Below are positions 12,554 to 26,800 of a stretch of 61,577 nucleotides of DNA, one piece after another; positions within the stretch are counted from its first letter, which is position 1; every line of letters starts with the position of its first letter. The notes under the pieces were generated by a model. It was not told the origin of the DNA. It saw only the letters and a program-made list of their open reading frames with translations, and did no database searches. This DNA comes from Seison nebaliae. Taxonomy: Eukaryota > Rotifera > Pararotatoria > Seisonacea > Seisonidae. Made by a program: the position numbers and the translations under genes. The stretch lies in assembly GCA_023231475.1 (NCBI GenBank), contig JALJEE010002960.1:1-61577 (forward strand), in the 5' to 3' direction.

Positions 12554-12922
12554 TTCCGAACAATTTCTCAATGGCCAACAAAGTTAAAGGAACATAGTTT
12601 TATGTTGAAATGTTTGAGATCCATCCCTTTTTTCTTGTTAAACAATTTATTTCATAATAAATAATAAACTTCTTTAAAGTCATGTTTCTAAAACTTTGAA
12701 CTGTTCCATCTTCCCAATCTTCAATTAGATGTTAAGAATAGGAACAAAGTTTCCGTTTATAGTTAGTTGTTAGTTAGTTTCCCTAATCGATAAGGAAAAA
12801 TGGTGATAAACCTTTTAAGTATGATGAATTTCGATTGAGCAACAACGAAGAGAAATTTAATATTAATTTGATAGTTAAAAAACGAGCTTTCTGAAAATTT
12901 TGGTTGACATAGTAACGGGAAG
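12554..12922. promoter_or_regulatory. Divergent promoter region
   Basis: The 369 bp between the start of the secreted-protein gene (minus) and the ATG of DNAAF11 (plus). It must hold both promoters. I see no clear TATA box or X-box that I could defend. Confidence 0.4.
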
Positions 12923-14593
12923 ATGGTAAGAAGTTATACTTTGAATAATTTGGAGAACTTAATTAATTTTTTTTAGTATCTGAAGATCTGGTGAGAAAAA
13001 GAACGGAGCATAATAATGGAGAGATCTTTTCTCTCGAAGAAATCTCATTGCATCAACTATACATAGAAAAGTTTGTGATTTTACTTGATCATTTTTGAAC
13101 GTTTTTTATGGAAATCATTTAAAGAATTGAGCATTTAGACAGATGGTGTCGTAATTTGGAAATTTTATATTTACAATCCAATCTCATAAACAAGATAGAG
13201 AATGTGAGTCGTTTGAAGAAATTACAATACTTAAATTTAGCGATGAATCTGGTTGAAGATATTGAGAATTTGGGAGGATGTGAGTCGTTGAACAAACTCG
13301 ATCTGACATTAAACTTTGTTGGAAATATCAGAGAATCTTGTACAGAATTAAGTAAATGTCATGCATTAAAATCATTGTTAATTTTAGTTATAAATTTTTT
13401 CTGAATATATTTCTGGTTTGATAGATATCTAGTAGGAAATCCTTGTGCAGATTATGTAGGATATCGGTCGTATGTCATCGGAAAAGTACCTCAATTAGAA
13501 GTTATATCTGGACTGTAGAGGATGTTAGTTTGAGAGATTTCTTTTAGAAATTAGATGGGGAAGATATTACTAAAAGCGATCGAATTAAGGCAGAACAAGA
13601 TTTGGCGTCATTGGAATTGATAATGAGGAAGGCGGAAACTAATCAGAAAATTATTCGAGTTGAAATTATCTCGCATTTTTTCTATAGTTTCCTCCCAAAT
13701 TTTTAGGAGAAACAAAAAGAAACATATGCGAAGTTAGAATAAAAGAATTCTTTTTGAAATTCTTTTGTTTTCTAGTTGTCCTGATACGGAGGAATATTCG
13801 CCAGAGACGAGATATCATGCATCAAAAGAAGAAGAAAGAAGGAAATTGGAAGAGGAAGAGAAGAAGACGAATAGTCGATTTGCCAAAGTGGAAAAAAAAC
13901 GACCAACTCGTCTATTTCGGAATGAGAATGAGCCTTTGAATGTGAATGAAGCGAAGTTCGACTAAAATAAAATTGTAATAATATAAAATGTAACAATCAA
14001 TTCCTTCCTAGATTAGATTTCGTTTGGGCAGATGAAAAGGAACATCTCGTCTTGTACGTGGATGTGTACAAGTATTTGGATACATCTTTGATTGAAGTTG
14101 ATGTATTTCCCACATATGTTCGATGTAGAATTAAAGGGAAAATCCTTCAATTAACTTTAAACGATGAAGTTTTCGTGGAAGGTAGTGAAGTAGTGCGCAA
14201 TTCAGGAACAGGTCGATTATGTATTCGAATGAAGAAGGTTCATATTCCATATTTAATTATTTCTTTCTTCTTTTTCTTCTTTTTTCACAAGGAGAACTCG
14301 AATGATTCTATCTGATATTTCAATGTCATTTCCTTTCCTTCTCCAAATAGTGCCGTACGAATGATCAGTTCGATGGTATCGACATAAGCAAATGTCAGAG
14401 GAAGTCGGTTGCATCATCTAGTCGAAATGAATCGGCAATATCGGAAACGGAAGAAAAGCCTATTCACAATAATATTGCTTGTCATGTCACCGCTCCTCTT
14501 GACGATAATGATGCTCAATGTAATGATAACCTGTATAATTATCATGGTGACGATGGCAATGATGGGAACGATGATATACCTCCACTGATATGA
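12923..14593 (+). CDS. DNAAF11: DNAAF11/LRRC6 (tilB) axonemal dynein assembly factor
   Basis: Nine exons: 12923-12932, 12977-13070, 13125-13376, 13425-13500, 13548-13658, 13707-13732, 13776-13955, 14012-14237, 14351-14593 (405 residues). Residues 1-35 match the family start ([24 protein letters not shown]). Then come SDS22-like LRRs ([17 protein letters not shown]), an LRR cap ([17 protein letters not shown]), a charged coiled coil, the ALNVNEP-like motif ([11 protein letters not shown]), a CS/p23-like domain ([23 protein letters not shown]) and the conserved last residues IPPLI. The protein works in the cytoplasm with Hsp90 co-chaperones to pre-assemble ciliary dynein arms. The first coding exon is 10 bp and the sixth 26 bp. 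The intron 14238-14350 (113 bp) is long for this genome. Confidence 0.93.
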
Positions 14594-17500
14594 AACGAAA
14601 GAAAAATAACGATTTATGAATTATGAATTTCCTTTTCCTTTCACACAATATCGTATTATTCAATAAATTTTTCATGTTCTTCCCCATATGCAGCCGGAAT
14701 ATTCACAGAAATTAACCAACGACTGATAGATACGCGCACGTGTGTGTGTGTGTGTTTGTGCGTCATTTTGTGTAATAGGAAAGGAATTAAGGTCGATTGA
14801 AAAAAAATTTTTTTTTTCAAAAAATACTCATCGGAATCGAATGGAAGGATATTTGACGTAATGCTTCCTCCAAAAATAATGATATAATCCTTTTTATGAA
14901 AAGAATATAGATAGACGGATATGATATATTGCAGGAAGTGTATTGATATGACTGTTACAGGTAATGCCCATTAGACGTACTATTAAATGTAAATATGATT
15001 TCTCCACATTCTCTACATAACAATTAGTATAATTCCATTCATAATAATTTATAATAATTCTCTTAATATCTCACACCAATTGATATGTAAATTGAGACGA
15101 TAGTGCAAATTGAAGAAGTTTCATGTGTACGGAATAAATGAAATTTCATTAGTTTACTCTTCTTCCTTCCTATTTATCAGATGTATTTCGTTCCCTATTT
15201 TCCTACCTATTCTTTCATTACCTTTCTTCTTTTTGGACCTTCACTATTCTAGTTACTTCTGGATTCTTACTTTTAAACAATTAAATAATATTTTAATAGA
15301 ACTTTTCTATAATATTTGTTTTGGTTGTTTTTTTAGTTCTGCTAAAGGAAATATTTATCTGTAATTCTAATCAAGTACAAATCGATTGAACTGATTTCTT
15401 TTCCTCTGTCATCATATGAAAATAAGTTTTCAAATTAAATTTGATGATCCACTTTAAAACTCAATACTAAATCGAGTGAATAAAATTAACGACTTCTATG
15501 CATTTTTGTCGTTAAAGTTAAATAAAGAACGTAAGTGTTTTATACTTTCTAATTTTTGAACGTACTTTCAAATTATTGACTAGAATGTAGCGACAAGTGT
15601 TTGGAGGAATTGTAATCTGATTCGAGGATTGTAATGTATAGTAAGTATTAGCTAATTATTCACTTGAACGGATCTTATCATCCATAATTCCCATTTATTG
15701 CATACTCTACTATGAAATTATAACGGAATATCTTTAACCTTTCCGGTGAAAGTAGTGCACAGTAAGTGCTGCAGACATCAATCGATAAAATAGTGCGTCT
15801 GATTTAACTTTTGACTAAACAAATTTGAAATCTTCAATATTAACCTAATTTTCTTGAAAGAGGTTATGGAACTCGACGAAATCCATATGAAATGCAAATA
15901 ATTCGAAATGTTGAGTGGAATAATGATGGAAATAGCTCGACAATTTCCTTCTGTTTAATTTTGATATATTCTAATTAAAAGAAGATTATGTAACGATATC
16001 TAACACAGAAGAGAAGAAACATCGTAACTTAAATGAATTACATCACAAAAATAATTGTGTGACATGCATATTCTACTTTTCTCGTCTGATTTCGAGAAGT
16101 TTCGATAAATTTATTAATTTTACTTAATAATTTATTCCATCTTGACCTTAGGAAGAAGTATTGAATCGATCTTACTAAACATACTTACATCTATCGATTT
16201 ACATATTCATCTATTACATATACATTACACTACATATAAATTAATCATTCTTATGAATATGTATAACTTCTTCTCGACGTGAACATTTCATATTATTTCA
16301 TGCAAATTGAAAATTTTTCAATATTCCATACTCATTTCTCATCAATTTCATCCGACAAAATTATTTCAATTTCTCTCAATTCGATTTCTGACAATGATTT
16401 TGTTCCAACTTTCTCTTCACAGAATTTTTCTATAAATATTTGATTACAATAAACTTTAATTTCGGATAAATGCCGAATAAATTCGTAATATTTATTCATT
16501 TTTAATATAATTTATTTGTTCAGTCGAATTTAATTACGAATTAGAGAAGTTAATGAAAGAAATCGGATAATTTCCCGGTAATTCGTCTAATTGCAATCGC
16601 TTTTCCCGCCAATTCCTAATGGAGTAGACGTAACATTCCTTCGTATTTAATGAATCAATAAAATTATTTGATCAATCCATAATTCCTAACAAGTGCAGTA
16701 TTGTGCTAGAGTATTAAATGTAATAGCTCTCAGATTATGAGTCATTCTTAAATTAAATATTGTTCATGACTTTCTCGCAGGGAATTCTTTCCCAATTCGA
16801 CCAAAGATATTAGACAGGAAAAAGGTATCAGAACAATGTCGTTGAATTATTTTCGGTTAAATGATAAATTTTGTGAGAAGAAATATCGTTACATGATCGA
16901 ACGTAAGAGACATACACAAATTCCAGAGAGTATCGAATAAATACAGAGAGACAGTCTCAAAGAGGAAGAGTGTTTAATCAGGAACATAGGAACATTGTCG
17001 AAAATAATTCGCCAATCGAACAGAGAATAGTATATGTAACAAACTGCTTATATAACAAAATAAAATGAATATTCTCAACAACCATATTATTCCCAGCATG
17101 TTCCCATATTATCTTCCAGCTTTTTTTCCCATCTTCCACTCAGGAAAAAACCAATTAAAGTTCAAAGACGAATCCTGATAATGAAAACAACAATTAGACA
17201 ACCATTTATTTTTTCATTTTCAGACTAACTCTTTTTTTCGTTAAAAAATTCGTTAAATTTTCTTTCGTTAAAAATTTGTAAGTTTTTATGACGTCACGTT
17301 GTTCGTCAGTAGCACATACAACTTAATTGCGGAGATTACACAATTTCCTTTAGAAATTCGTCGAAAAATTATTTCCTTCACATAATTGTTCACAGCTGAT
17401 AACTTTTGAGTGTAAATCGAAGAGCATGATATTCATTATCCGATTAATTCCGTCAATTATCCGTTAACTCCTACAAATTTTATTTGCAGTTCATAAATAA

Positions 17501-17736
17501 ATTAAAATTATACGTAATATAAGAGTGGTGAGAGATTAATTAATAATTTCACTCAAAAAATGAATCGTGAAGCGATTATTGCATGATTGAATTAATTATA
17601 AAAAATTTTTACGAAAATTAAATTTTCCAATTTTCTCTCGGTTCCCATGACGACGGTTGTAAGCATTCAGTCATATTAAGATGAAGAAATATGTGAATCG
17701 GTAATCATGTGAATTTTATCTTATTTCTTCATACAG
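14594..17736. other. 3.1 kb gene-poor stretch upstream of BAIAP3
   Basis: I find no supportable coding exon, tRNA or transposon here; short open frames have poor composition and no ATG. It holds a (TG)n run at 14740-14755. A GTAATC...ATACAG interval at 17702-17736 directly before the next ATG is either a 35-bp 5'-UTR intron or the end of a trans-splice outron. This is the longest internal gene gap of the window, so long-range regulatory DNA or a non-coding RNA is possible. Confidence 0.5.
14740..14755. repeat. TG dinucleotide microsatellite
   Basis: About eight TG units, continuing as TTTGTGCG, just 3' of DNAAF11. It has potential for length polymorphism and no coding role. Confidence 0.9.
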
Positions 17737-20700
17737 ATGAGTCGAAATGATGAGACATTTGCATTGCTATGCGATCGATTTGATTCGGTGCAGCAAGAGC
17801 AAATGTATATGAGAAATGGTGTTTTTCATCGGCTGAAAATGGAGAGGATGAAATCATGGAAGAAAGCATTGAATAACATAGCCGATCGACGGAAAAATAG
17901 AACTACTACTGATTCTTTCAATTTGGTCGATGAACAATATTCTCGAGAAGCTCATTTATCTACAGGAGATAGCAGTAAGGACGGTAACAGTAGCAGTAGT
18001 GATGACGAAGAAAAGAAAGAGAAAATGAAAGAAATTGATGCTGGTTCCAACAATTTTTTACTAAATTTTTTATTTTAAAAACATTTTCTTTTTTCATCAT
18101 TAAAACTATTCAAGATGACTTAATTGCTGAGGCGCCATGTCGACAACCTAACCAAACTGATGAAGAATTGAAGAAGATGAAACAATATGAAATTGAGGAA
18201 TTGATGAAGATAACGGAGGAGGATAAAGCGGGACTATATGTCGAAGCGTTATATACGATAATTCATAAAATCGGAATTAGAGAACATTCACATGAGAAAT
18301 TAATAAATTATCTTCATGACATTTTTAAAATGGACGACGATACACATCACCTCTTATTACATCAAGCAGAAAAACAGGAAGTTGAAATTATTTTTTTTGT
18401 TTTTAATTTCAATTATTTTTAGGCTCCCAGAGTTATCATCAATGTGGATATATTCGAAGCGAAAAATTTGGAAGCGAAAGATGCGAACGGTTTCTCCGAT
18501 CCATATTGTATGTTGGGCATCATGCCAAAACAATTATTAAATGGTTTAATCATTTCTTCTACTAATCGAAATGAATTACACCTGAAATCTATTTTTCACT
18601 TTGAGATGTATAGTAGAAAATGTCAATAAAGCCTCTAAACTTTCTCGTCTTTGTTGCGTGTCTTGTGGAAGTAAATATGAAATTTTTTATTTTTTTATAT
18701 TGGTGAGTTGAAATCAATAATAACTTATAATTTTAACCATTTAAAATACATTTGGAATAAAAATTAATTTTTATTTCAATTAAAAAGAGAATAATGGTCA
18801 TAAGAATAAGAATGATGGATCGGTTAATTCATTTTTGCATCGATTTGGTGAATCGTTAAAATTCCGTCCGAAGAAACCGGAAGGAAAACGAACCGAATAT
18901 TCAGAAAGAAGAGTTTCCTTCAACTCTGTATTTCTCATCAATTTCTATTCTTATTCTAGTCAAGTTTCGTTATTAGAGATCGCCTTCCTGCAAGATATAT
19001 TCAAACGACGGATGTTAAACGATGTACACTGAATCCTGTTTGGAATCAACGATTTCGATTGTTTACCATTTTTCCGATTTTTTCATTATTTGTATCGTTC
19101 ATGTACAAATATTGTTTCAGTTTTATCGAAGATTTAGAAACGGACACTTTACATTTGGATATTTGGGATCATGATGATGAAGTGAGTGTTTTGGACGCAA
19201 CAAAACGATTAAATGAAATTAGTGGAATTAAAGGACTTAATCGGTTTAATTCAATCATTATTCCATTACAATTCCATCTACATTCCAATATCATTGTTCA
19301 GATTCTTTAAACAAGTTGCTCAAAGTGCACGTACATCATCGTCTGTAAATAACCAACGACGATCGTCATTGAACGTTGACGATTTTCTCGGATGTCTCGA
19401 TTTGTCTTTAGCAGTTGGAATTTTCCATAAACGTTCATTAATAAATAATATTCTCAATTCATTAATAGACGGTATCATCGAAGGGCGTTGAGAAATGGTA
19501 CAAGTTACAAGGTAGGTCATCCAAATCGAAAGTTGATGGTGATATTCGATTGAGGTTATCGTTATCGACAAGAGAGAAGAAAAATCTACATTGTCCACAT
19601 CACAACGAATCGTCATGTTCGGAATCGGATGAGGATTGTAATTGGACGGACGTGGATGAACAAAGGAAATTATTAAGAATATTTATTGAGGCAGAAATTG
19701 GAAAAGAAGATTCCAATCATTGGAATGGACAATTATCACATGATGCAGAAGTGATATTACATCAACATGCCGTACAAGGAGATATTACTGATTTACAATT
19801 ATCTTTATGTCGATGGTTGTCTTATAGTGATGTACATCAAAAGAAACCGTTAAATTTCAATATTTTGGGAAGATTACTTCGATCATTGGACGAACTGTCC
19901 GACATCAATTCACCGTTAAGTCGCGATGAGACTGTGGCACTTCGATCATCTTTCCAATTATATATCATTAATTGTTGCTCATTAATACGACATTTACGTG
20001 AAGTTCTACCAGCCACTTGTGAACCTTCGATCTATAAATTGCAAGCGATGTTAAGTACATTGAGTCGAATACATTCAATGCAATTATATCAGATTGCTTG
20101 TTCACCTTATATTTGTGAAGATATGCACGATCTCATTTATGAAGCAATTGATGTTAGTAATTTTCTTGTCAAATAATTCATGAAAATATTAAAATTTTTA
20201 GAAAGGATTATGTGAATGGTATGAAACGACGAAAGCCGCATCGAAACCATTAATGAGAGTTGGCTTTCTTATATAAAAGAACGGAATTAAAAAAGGTTTT
20301 TTCAGGCTGATGAACAAATCATTTTAAGTTTAGTGAAATTAGTCAATGCAATTTATGCGGAATGTTTCGAAGCTGCTAAAGTTTATGATAAACATTTCAA
20401 AAAGTTTCTTTAATTTTTAAATTTTCATTCATTCGAATTTTAAATTTGAGATATTTGAACATTTCCTATTTCAGTTTCATTTATAAAAAATTGGATGAAA
20501 AAGTTAAAATTTTCCTCTTTCTTCCTTTTCGCACTCCGATTAATTCGATTAACTGCTTATTCTATTTGATTATTCCGATTAACAATTATCGATTAACACA
20601 GCTTTGCACCGATATACTTCGTGCATTAGAAGCAGAAGTTTCTTCTTCGATTTCTCCACTTGAATTAATTGAACAATTCTTCTTATCTCACATCTATTAG

Positions 20701-22931
20701 ATTGGTAATGAAATTTATGATGATATCGAAGAAGTGATTAATCGAGAGGAAGACATTCTCGATAATAGTGTGGCGGCCGTTCAAATTGGTGAGAATCTTT
20801 TTCGTCTTTATACTGCCCTCAAAGATTTCCATAAATTCCGTACTCATGTCACAGGGTTACTAATTTAAAATAAATATATATTAAATTTTCATTAATTATT
20901 TTAGAATTGCCATTTCAACTTTACACATCAACTCTTTTCACAAATATTTCGTCACAGCTGTACGTCGATGGATCGATTTAGCACGTCAGAAATCTATGCA
21001 ACGAATCAAAATTTCGGTTGAACAAGATCAAGTTTTATTGTTGTTGTTTATTATACTTATTATTGTATTTTTGAACAGTCACTTGATTATGAAAATGAAG
21101 TTCAATTGACAACGTCTTCAGTTGATGTGAAGTCATTTTTGGCTGAATATCGTCAATTTTGGGCAGCCATCAGTTGGCCGGACGCCGAATATGGATTTAT
21201 TTATTTGATGAAGATAACACAAGATCTAACTGATGCTGCTATGTATTATACGAATTTGATGCATCAGAAAATGTTAAACAATAAATATTATGATTCGACG
21301 GGACGATTCGACATTTCAAAAGAAGTTCAATTTCTTCTTTTTTCAAATTTTCATGTTCAATTTCAACAGTTGTGTCAAATAATTAATTCGATTGAGAATG
21401 TTCGAGATTATTTAGTAACGAACATTCCGCAGAATCTTGAAGTTAACAAAACTGTGACACAAATCGATGAGATGTCAGCAGAAGGTTGTAAGATCGCTTT
21501 GAATAAATCCGTTATGACGATGAATCAGGAAATGCAATTGCACATTAAAGAAATTCTTACACTCGTCGTTAATAAAATGAGTGATGAATTAAATAATCGC
21601 ATCTTTCAAATGTTGGATGGTGTACATGAATTGACGATGAATTCGACAGTGACGGATAAGTTGAGTGAAGACGAAGTTCTCCATCCATTGATCCAATATA
21701 TTGAAGACAATTTAATCTCATTGAAAATTTACATGTTGCAAGTGAATTTCAATTTGATTCTCTTCATTTTATGGAAGGACTTCCTTCAAATATTCGAGAA
21801 TAATTTTAAGAAAGTGTCAAAGAAAACTTCACCTCTCACTTACTTTATGAAATGTAAACGAATTTTGGAGACACTAGCTAATTATTTCCATGGCGACGGA
21901 AACGGTCTATCTCGGAAAGATATCGAAAATTCTAGATATATAGTTTCTTTTTGGCTTTTCTTACAATTAGTTACTTTGATGTATTTGATTCTATTTTAGA
22001 TGTTAACTAGCAATATCTCTTTGCACGTTTGTGATAGTAGTACTTTGATATCGATGTTCTACAAAGAACGAGTGCTCTTCCAACAATCTGTATGTGAAAG
22101 TCTTTACGGAAGTGTCACCGTTCGTGCACAATATCATACATCGGCTGAAACGTTATCAGTCGAGTTACTGTTTGCAAGAAATCTTCGACCTATGGACGCC
22201 AACGGATCATCTGACCCATTTGTTCTCATATCGTTGAAACCAGCTTTCTTATTTACAACCAAAACCGTGCACAAATCGAAAGTAAAGAAAAAAACTTTGA
22301 ATCCTCAATACAATGAACGATTCGATTTGTTTGTAATTTTTTAAAATTGATAATTATATTATTAAGTCTAGTAAAGTGAAAGAAGTTGAATGTTTAACTG
22401 ATGGAGCGTCAATCGAATTTCGCATATTCGATCACGATCTAGTTGGACGGGATGATTTCGAAGGAGAAGCATATTTGTCCGTCAACAATTTACCAGGTTT
22501 AAATTCTCTCTACCAAATTTTTCTTTCAATTTTTTTAGGAGTTCATGGAGATTTGGGACCTGGTGGTCTATCTGATTTAAAGACAACGACTTTGTATCTC
22601 CAACATCCGAAAGGTTAGTCAAATAATATTCTAGTTTTATGTTTATCTTCTCCCAATCCGTCGTCTTCGATCAGACGGCATAAAATGTATAAATGGTAAA
22701 TTTTCTTTTAAAGTAGAGCTAAACTAAAACTTCCAATAAAACTAACGATTGTTCCATATTAGACATAACTAATTAACTGACCATAAGAGGAGACCAAAAC
22801 AAATCATTAATTCTTCAAATATTTTTCTTATAGAATATGCGGATGGAATTATCGATGTGCTGAGAAAGAGAGATGATCAATTGGCATTAAATTTTGTAGC
22901 GGATTTCGATCGTATTCGGTTGTACGACTAA
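17737..22931 (+). CDS. BAIAP3: BAIAP3/UNC13D-type Munc13 protein
   Basis: Twenty-one exons (1283 residues): 17737-18043, 18115-18380, 18423-18543, 18614-18670, 18788-18912, 18960-19060, 19121-19243, 19302-19413, 19469-20152, 20202-20258, 20306-20403, 20475-20502, 20602-20637, 20701-20855, 20905-21031, 21079-21324, 21370-21942, 22000-22332, 22367-22496, 22539-22613, 22834-22931. Order: acidic N-terminus; GLYVEALYTIIHKIG; C2A from about residue 191 (GFSDPYCMLGI, TLNPVWNQRF, WDHDDEVSVLDATKRLNE, DDFLGCLD); the MUN/MHD helical block (about 430-1070); C2B from about 1100 (MDANGSSDPFV, FRIFDHDLVGRDDFEGEA). This family primes or tethers dense-core and recycling vesicles through SNAREs. It has no C1 domain, which separates it from UNC13A-C. 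The ATG follows an AG acceptor. Three microexons or small exons (28, 36 and 57 bp) occur in the MUN region. Confidence 0.92.
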
Positions 22932-23848
22932 CTGGACTGGAAACGTTGTTTATGGAATAAAGTATATAAGGATAAATTTTAAATAAGCAATATCTATTTC
23001 TTCATTGATCTATTTCACCTCTATTCCTGTTAAAATTAAATTAAAATCTTCACCTTAAATCTTGTTAGTTTTCAATTAATTTAACTCTATGAATCGTGAA
23101 AAGAGGTATTATTAATGAGATGATTTTTTTGCAACCTCCTTCAACCAACTAATCCAAATAGGAACATTTTCCGAAGAAAAATAGATTCTTAGCGATCACG
23201 GATATGACCAAATTATATAAACAAAGAAAATCCAACAAAAAAGTGACAAATAATCTTTTACAAAGCAATATGATATGATGATGTAACTGTATTGACAGAG
23301 TTGGAAAGTAAGTAATTTTTAGAATATTATTATTATTTTTTTTTTTTATTATACATGGAAATCTAGTATGATTTTTCATAGTAAAACGGAAGAAAGTTCT
23401 AATATTTACATTTCAGACTTTCAGTCAGTACCTGAAGATGGAAAATCAGTATTTGAGAATTAAATTAACTACGAACGATGATGTGAATCAATGAATAATT
23501 AAATCTGAAGACTCAACTAAAGGCAAAGACAACCGTCTATTTAATGAAAAAGAAATGAAACTTACAAATGCAAAATTAGAAACTTGTTAAAAAGGGGATA
23601 ATAATATCAGATAACAAACCTAAGATTGAAAAGAAAAATTCTGAAATTATTATCCTGAAATACTGAAATTTAAAACTTTGAAAGTTTTTGGGTCACATTC
23701 AGTCTTGTCAGACCCAGTTCTTGGAGCCAAAATGTAACTGGTTGTAACCAGTCTGATTAAAATGTTTATATAAAAATGTAAAAATCACGAACAAGTCGAT
23801 GAATTATGACAAATTAAGTTGGTAAATAAATTAATAAAGTTTAGGCAG
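22932..23848. other. Convergent intergenic region
   Basis: The 917 bp between the stops of BAIAP3 (plus) and the ABCA gene (minus). It holds 3' UTRs and AT-rich sequence. A minus-strand frame at about 23149-23379 has no ATG and low-complexity content, and I do not believe it. Confidence 0.55.
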
Positions 23849-26800
23849 TTATTTCAACATTCTCTCACTCGGATCAATTTGCTGTGAAGCAAATGTATTG
23901 AACACTTGTTCGAGAGTGGATTGACTGACTGAATAATCGTCAATATTCAACTTAGCTTTATTATTTTCCATTATTTCAAAAATTTGAGCCAATTTCAAAT
24001 CTTTCGTTTTACCTTGTTCGTTAATCGATATCCTTATCTCTGCGATATTTTGACATTGGTTTGAAATCTCGATATTTTCATCTGAATATTGTTTATTCAA
24101 CCATTCAATAAATTTTGTCATATTCACTTCTCCCTTCGAATTGATCTCATCTTTATTTTGTTCGCCATCCATCGTTTTCACTTTTAAGTTGAACCCTTTT
24201 CCATAAATATTCTTTAGATTTTGTATGGTATTCAGACATTGGAATTTGCCGTTCATCATGATAGTTGCCCTCGTGCATAATGCCTCACATTCTTCCATGG
24301 AATGTGTTGTCAAGATGACGGATCGGCCGTCAGTATTACGAATAGCATTAATGACATTCCACAAATATCGTCTGGCACTTACATCCATTCCGCTTGTGGG
24401 TTCGTCTAATAAAATTAGTTTTGGATTTCCAACGAGCGCAATAGCTGTTGATAATTTCCGTTTATTTCCTCCACTATTTCCATCATGATGAACAATTAAA
24501 TTTTAAATAAATGATAAAAGATAAATAAATGGAACCTGTATTTCGTACCGTAATTATCTGCATGATCTTTCAAATTTAACAATTCCAACAAACTTTCTAC
24601 GTTCTGCTTAATCTTGTCTTTAGGTACTCCACGAACTTTGGCATAAAATTCTAATAATTCTTTTCCTTTAATATTCTCTGATAACGAATCAAATTGAGGA
24701 CAATATCCGACAGTTTTTCTTGCCTGAAAATGATCGATTAAATTTATCCAAATAATAAATGAGAACATCTTTCGCTTCTGTTTCCAATTTCTTTCCATTC
24801 ACATAAATATCACCATCGGTAGAGGTTTCATCCCCAATTAACATTTTAAACGTTGTCGTCTTTCCAGCCCCATTAGCTCCCAACAATCCAAAACATTCCC
24901 CATTTCCCACTTTCAAATACATCGGGAATACAGCTACGAAATCCTTATACACTTTCCCCGCTCCATTGATTAGCAGAATATTCTGTTCAGATAATTCCTT
25001 AACAGATTTATTTTGGATTTCTTGTTTTTCTCTTAAGACATCTTCAGATTCTTTGTTTTTAATCTAAAATTTTTAATTTTAATTTTTTAAATAAATTTAA
25101 AATATTTATCGTCGTTCCAACCGGTTTTACTTCTATTGCCGTTTTAGGTCTTTCTGGCTCTATTTCTATTACAGTCTATTTAAATTTCATCAGAATTTAA
25201 TCGTATAGAACAATAAATGGAATGGAAAACTTCAACAATTTTGTTTGTGGTAACAATTTCTTTTTCTGGTTTTAGAGAATCATTCTTCATTTTATCATAG
25301 CTCCACGGTTTCTTTTGACATGTACATTTCGCTTTCAACTGATAACTTAGATTCGATTCCAAAAAGATGAGAATCAAAAATAGAATTATTCCTTGAAGGA
25401 GGAGACAAATAATGTTGAGAAGAATTCCAGGTTCCTTAATCGAATCAAATTTCTTGTCACAATGTTCTAAAAAATGAGAAGAAATTTAGAAAATTGTAAA
25501 AATTAACCCAAAGTTGGAACAGTTTTACATAAGAAAATTGTTTGTTGAAGAGAATAGAATTGAAGTACACCATTACCAAATGCGAAATTGGGAAAGATGA
25601 TTGTAAATATAGTATTCAAAATTTCAGGCACTTTTGAATTTGGTTCTATCGAAGCTACGATAAATACCGCTATTACCATAATCATTCCCGTCACCATATT
25701 GAATGCTGATAAGGCAGCAATGGCATTTGCTGATTTATTGAAGAATCGAGATAAAATGAACATTGACAATATTCCAGGAGGTCCATACAATAAGAATAAC
25801 AGAAAAAATTGTGCGCCAATTTCTAAAGAAAATTTTCAAAACCGAAACTTTAAAACTTCTAACCGAAATCCTCAACAACATAAGCGATATTGAATGCAGC
25901 GAACAAAATCAGTATAATGATGGAAACGATAGTGTAGAATATAAAGTTCCAAAGGAAATTGGTGAACCAATAGACGACGGAATTAATACCAGAAATGAAT
26001 TGAAGTAATTTAGCACCGCTAATTCTTTCTTTCACTATATATGCAGCGAATGAAGCGAAAACGAATGAGAATCCCATCAATAAATTAACGACAATGGAGA
26101 AGATTCCGAGATTTTGACTCAATGAATTTTGGTTATCGATTATATCTTCTTTCGTTGCCGGCAACGGATGATTTACAGTATTGATTAATGCTTTTGACGT
26201 ATCAGCTTCATTGCTAACAATCATTTGTAAAATGGTGTTCGATGCCATATTGAGAGCGAGTGGAGCCGAATGTGAATATGAACTCTCGTATTGTGCAGTC
26301 ACATGGAGATTTGTTAATGATTTTTCAAACAACAATCCCATCACATGTAAACTGAGATAAGAACTAATACTGATTTCCGTACCGAAACATGTTGTATAAT
26401 CCACCATAGAACTAACAAAAGAAAAGAAGATTAGTTAATAGATGAAAAAAATAGAAAACGTTTGTTCATTACATTTTTGAAGTTTTGAATCTGTGAACTT
26501 ATCTTCAACGTTATGTAATTGTGCTTTATATGGTCGATCTGATCTCCGTAATGATTTTGCTAAATCGAAAGTTTTCTCAATGGATTCGGTAATGAAAGTT
26601 TTTTCTCCCGCAGTTTGTGCAGTTGGGGAATCAGCAATATAATATGGAATATAAGTATCTGAATAATTTCCGAAAGTTATAGGCAATTGAATTTGATTCA
26701 ACGATGTTGGGAAAATTTTATAAGCGATGACACCCAATATCACCGTTATGATTGGTACGAATATTTGAGAAAGTAACAAACTGATATTTCGAATATTTCC

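Noticed and set aside
14284-14320. Extra small exon inside the long DNAAF11 intron
   Set aside because: Using the AG at 14291 brings a stop within eight codons and no donor follows at a workable distance. The full 113-bp intron keeps the conserved C-terminus in frame.
14594-17700. Search for missing upstream exons of BAIAP3
   Set aside because: The first exon already begins with an ATG and a typical acidic N-terminus. No upstream frame splices in phase; the 17702-17736 interval joined to the upstream ATG gives an immediate stop.
21740-21780. Possible 36-bp intron in BAIAP3 (GTGAAT...GGAAG)
   Set aside because: The stretch reads as a continuous amphipathic helix of the MUN domain, and the donor would be GTG, unlike the rest of the gene.
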